Assembly: GCA_003164305.1 (NCBI GenBank)
Contig: PLSZ01000029.1
Coordinates: 172 to 15,795 of the forward strand
Direction: 5' to 3'
DNA from: Acetobacteraceae bacterium
Lineage (GTDB): Bacteria; Pseudomonadota; Alphaproteobacteria; Acetobacterales; Acetobacteraceae
DNA length: 15,624 nucleotides
Part shown: piece after piece, positions 14,169-15,624 of the stretch
How positions within the stretch are numbered: position 1 is the stretch's first letter
Layout: each line of letters starts with the position of its first letter
Made by a program: the position numbers and the translations under genes
Notes under the pieces: generated by a model
Database searches by the model: none
Told to the model about the DNA's origin: nothing
What the model saw: only the letters and a program-made list of their open reading frames with translations

Positions 14169-14308
14169 ACGCAAGGAAAGCCCAGGTCGCCGTACGGTCC
14201 GCGCCCGAACAAGCGCCATGGCTACAGGAAGGATCCGGCTATCTCCTCGCGATCATCGTCGTTGGCACGCAGTTCTTCGCCAGCCTGACCCTCGTGATGT
14301 TCCATTGA
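14165..14308 (+). CDS. Small single-helix membrane protein
   Basis: This is a 47-residue candidate. About 24 polar residues (MNARKAQVAVRSAPEQAPWL…) are followed by one hydrophobic helix, GYLLAIIVVGTQFFASLTLV (about 25-44), and a short end. It is therefore likely an inner-membrane peptide with its N-terminus inside. The ATG at 14165 overlaps the previous stop as ATGA, which suggests translational coupling. The upstream aagga at 14149-14153 is rather far. No family is recognised. The frame extends further upstream to 14102, but that part overlaps the previous ORF. Confidence 0.5.
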   Translation: MNARKAQVAVRSAPEQAPWLQEGSGYLLAIIVVGTQFFASLTLVMFH

Positions 14309-14616
14309 CCACGGCCAAAGGCGGCGTGTCCCCCGCGTCGCTGGATTTCAGCACCGAGGCGCTTTTCGGCGAAGAGGTTTTTAAGTCGTGACGTTATGCC
14401 CGCCTTTGGTGGGCAACGATGACGGCCCGCGGGCTTTGGCGCGCGGGCCGTATTTTTGTCCGCCAGCTTTTCCGTTTTCCTCGCTTGACTTTCGCGTGGT
14501 GGTCGCCCGACGGTAAGCCCGGTGTCCCGGGATTCGCGGCGATCGCGCGGATGTCCGATCGGGCCCATTGATCGCGGTTGGGCCGGTGATCGCATGTTGG
14601 AGGGTGGACCAGGCCT
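14309..14616. other. Intergenic region with tandem hairpins before the histidine kinase gene
   Basis: These 308 bases contain a stem-loop at 14397-14415 (tgcccgcc/ggtgggca, loop ttt, one G-T pair). Directly after it comes the intrinsic terminator at 14422-14456. Together they could be the end of the preceding transcript or a short RNA of its own. No promoter for such an RNA was clear. After the terminator, 14460-14616 leads to the kinase; a ttgact at 14485-14490 has no well-placed -10. Confidence 0.5.
14422..14456 (+). terminator. Rho-independent terminator
   Basis: The perfect 10-bp stem acggcccgcg (14422-14431) and cgcgggccgt (14442-14451), with a 10-nt loop, is followed by atttt and a further t (14452-14457). 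It works only on the + strand, since no U-tract exists for the opposite direction. It likely ends the transcript carrying the small ORFs, and possibly the heptosyltransferase. Confidence 0.85.
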
Positions 14617-15624
14617 ATGGCAGACCAAGCGGCGACCGAACTGGCGTTTTCGCCGAGGCCAGCCCGGGAGATGCCGGAGCTCGTGCGAGCCAAGGACTGG
14701 TCCGCCACGCCGTTGGGACCGATGGAAACCTGGTCGCCGGGATTGCGGCTGGCGCTGGATATCGTGCTGTCGTCCGGCTTTCCCATGGCTTTGCGCTGGG
14801 GCCCGGAGTTCGTGCTCATCTACAACGATGGCTACAAACTGATCCTGGGCGATAAACATCCCTGGGCGTTGGGCCTGCCGGCCCGCGTCGCCTGGTCCGA
14901 GGTCTGGCACGAAATCGAACCCGTGCATCGGCAAATCCTCAACGGTGAGAGTCAGGCCGTATTCCACGATGACATCTTGCTGCGCATTCAGCGGCATCAG
15001 GGCCATTGGGAAGACGCGCGTTTCACCCTCGCCTACAGTCCCACGCCCGACGCGACGGTGCCGAGCGGCATCGGCGGGGTGTTCGTCACCGCGGTAGAGA
15101 CAACGGCCCGCGTCGCGGCGGAGCACGGCATGCGCGCCGCGCAGGACGAACTGCGCCGCCTGAACGAAACGCTCGAACAAAAAGTCGAGGCCCGCACGCG
15201 GGAACGCGACCGCGTCTGGGCGAATTCCCGCGATCTGCTGGTCGTCATTGGAGCAGACGGCGTGTTTCACGAAATCAGCCCATCCTGGACCACGATCCTG
15301 GGACACGCGCCCGAGGAAGTCGTGGGTCGAAGCTTCCTGGAATTCGTCCACTCGGATCATGCGGGCGAAACGCGAGGTAAGCTGGATACCGCCGCGTCAG
15401 GCACCGATCTCACCAACTTCGAAAACCTCTGTTGCCACAAAGACGGCGGCGCGCGGTGGATTTCCTGGCACACCGCCGCCGAGCGCGATCTGGTTTACGC
15501 CTACGGCCGCGACGTCACCGCCGAAAAGAAGGCCGAGGCCGAGTTGGCGATCGCTCAGGAAGCCTTGCGCCAGTCACAGAAGATGGAAGCGATCGGGCAA
15601 CTGACCGGCGGCATCGCGCACGAC
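14617..15624 (+). CDS. PAS-containing sensor histidine kinase, N-terminal part (3' end outside window)
   Basis: The frame is open for 336 codons from ATG 14617 to the window's end, without a stop. There is no transmembrane segment, so it appears cytoplasmic. Region 1 (about 23-165, RAKDWSATPLGPMETWSPGL … PMALRWGPEFVLIYNDGY) is the N-terminal PAS-like domain common in alphaproteobacterial multi-sensor kinases. A coiled coil follows (about 170-205, LRRLNETLEQKVEARTRERD). A PAS domain spans about 206-310 (DLLVVIGADGVFHEISPSWT to VYAYGRDVTAEKKAE). The HisKA helix then begins: QSQKMEAIGQLTGGIAHD with phospho-accepting H335, cut right after it. The ATPase domain, and any receiver as in hybrid kinases, must lie beyond. 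GGAGGG at 14599-14604 precedes the start by 12 bases. The signal is unknown. Confidence 0.88.
   Translation, partial: MADQAATELAFSPRPAREMPELVRAKDWSATPLGPMETWSPGLRLALDIVLSSGFPMALRWGPEFVLIYNDGYKLILGDKHPWALGLPARVAWSEVWHEIEPVHRQILNGESQAVFHDDILLRIQRHQGHWEDARFTLAYSPTPDATVPSGIGGVFVTAVETTARVAAEHGMRAAQDELRRLNETLEQKVEARTRERDRVWANSRDLLVVIGADGVFHEISPSWTTILGHAPEEVVGRSFLEFVHSDHAGETRGKLDTAASGTDLTNFENLCCHKDGGARWISWHTAAERDLVYAYGRDVTAEKKAEAELAIAQEALRQSQKMEAIGQLTGGIAHD

Noticed and set aside
14239..15360. 373-residue minus-strand ORF
   Set aside because: It is antisense to the PAS kinase and runs across the terminator. It has no recognisable domain.

Overview
The window is GC-rich, densely coded DNA that looks like an alphaproteobacterium, most likely Rhodospirillales/Acetobacteraceae-like. 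This rests on the transaldolase–DUF484–xerC order, GC-rich codon use, and REP-like hairpins of the gtcatcc…gggcttgaccc type that are common in that class. The organism itself is an inference.

Layout. Bases 1-2820 (+) hold the end of a transaldolase/FSA-like gene, a DUF484 gene and xerC. DUF484 and xerC usually sit close together, but here an 859-bp interval packed with inverted repeats separates them. Bases 2821-3909 hold a 155-nt fold-back repeat and a ParD/ParE-type toxin-antitoxin pair. The antitoxin appears to lack a standard start codon. Bases 4008-6594 (+) hold two paralogous two-helix potassium channels with cytoplasmic RCK/TrkA domains, separated by a REP pair.

Bases 6601-10914 (-) read as one likely operon in the order GFA-family protein, AMP-forming ligase 2, a decayed second GFA copy, AMP-forming ligase 1, HAD hydrolase. 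The GFA remnant shows that a GFA+ligase unit was duplicated in tandem and one GFA copy was then lost. I cannot name the substrate or pathway.

Bases 11084-12311 (+) encode two exported proteins: a GlcG/HbpS-like (DUF336) protein and an unrecognised protein. Bases 12552-13838 (+) encode a TibC-like autotransporter heptosyltransferase with a full set of four iron-binding cysteines, but no autotransporter substrate is in view. Two small ORFs follow, overlapping by ATGA: one Cys/His-rich and one with a single membrane helix. A tandem hairpin and strong intrinsic terminator come next. The window ends inside a PAS-containing sensor histidine kinase, cut just after the phospho-accepting His.

No tRNA, rRNA, CRISPR array or complete insertion sequence was seen. 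The least explained parts are the duplicated GFA-ligase-HAD cluster, the heptosyltransferase without its usual partner, and the small overlapping ORF pair.
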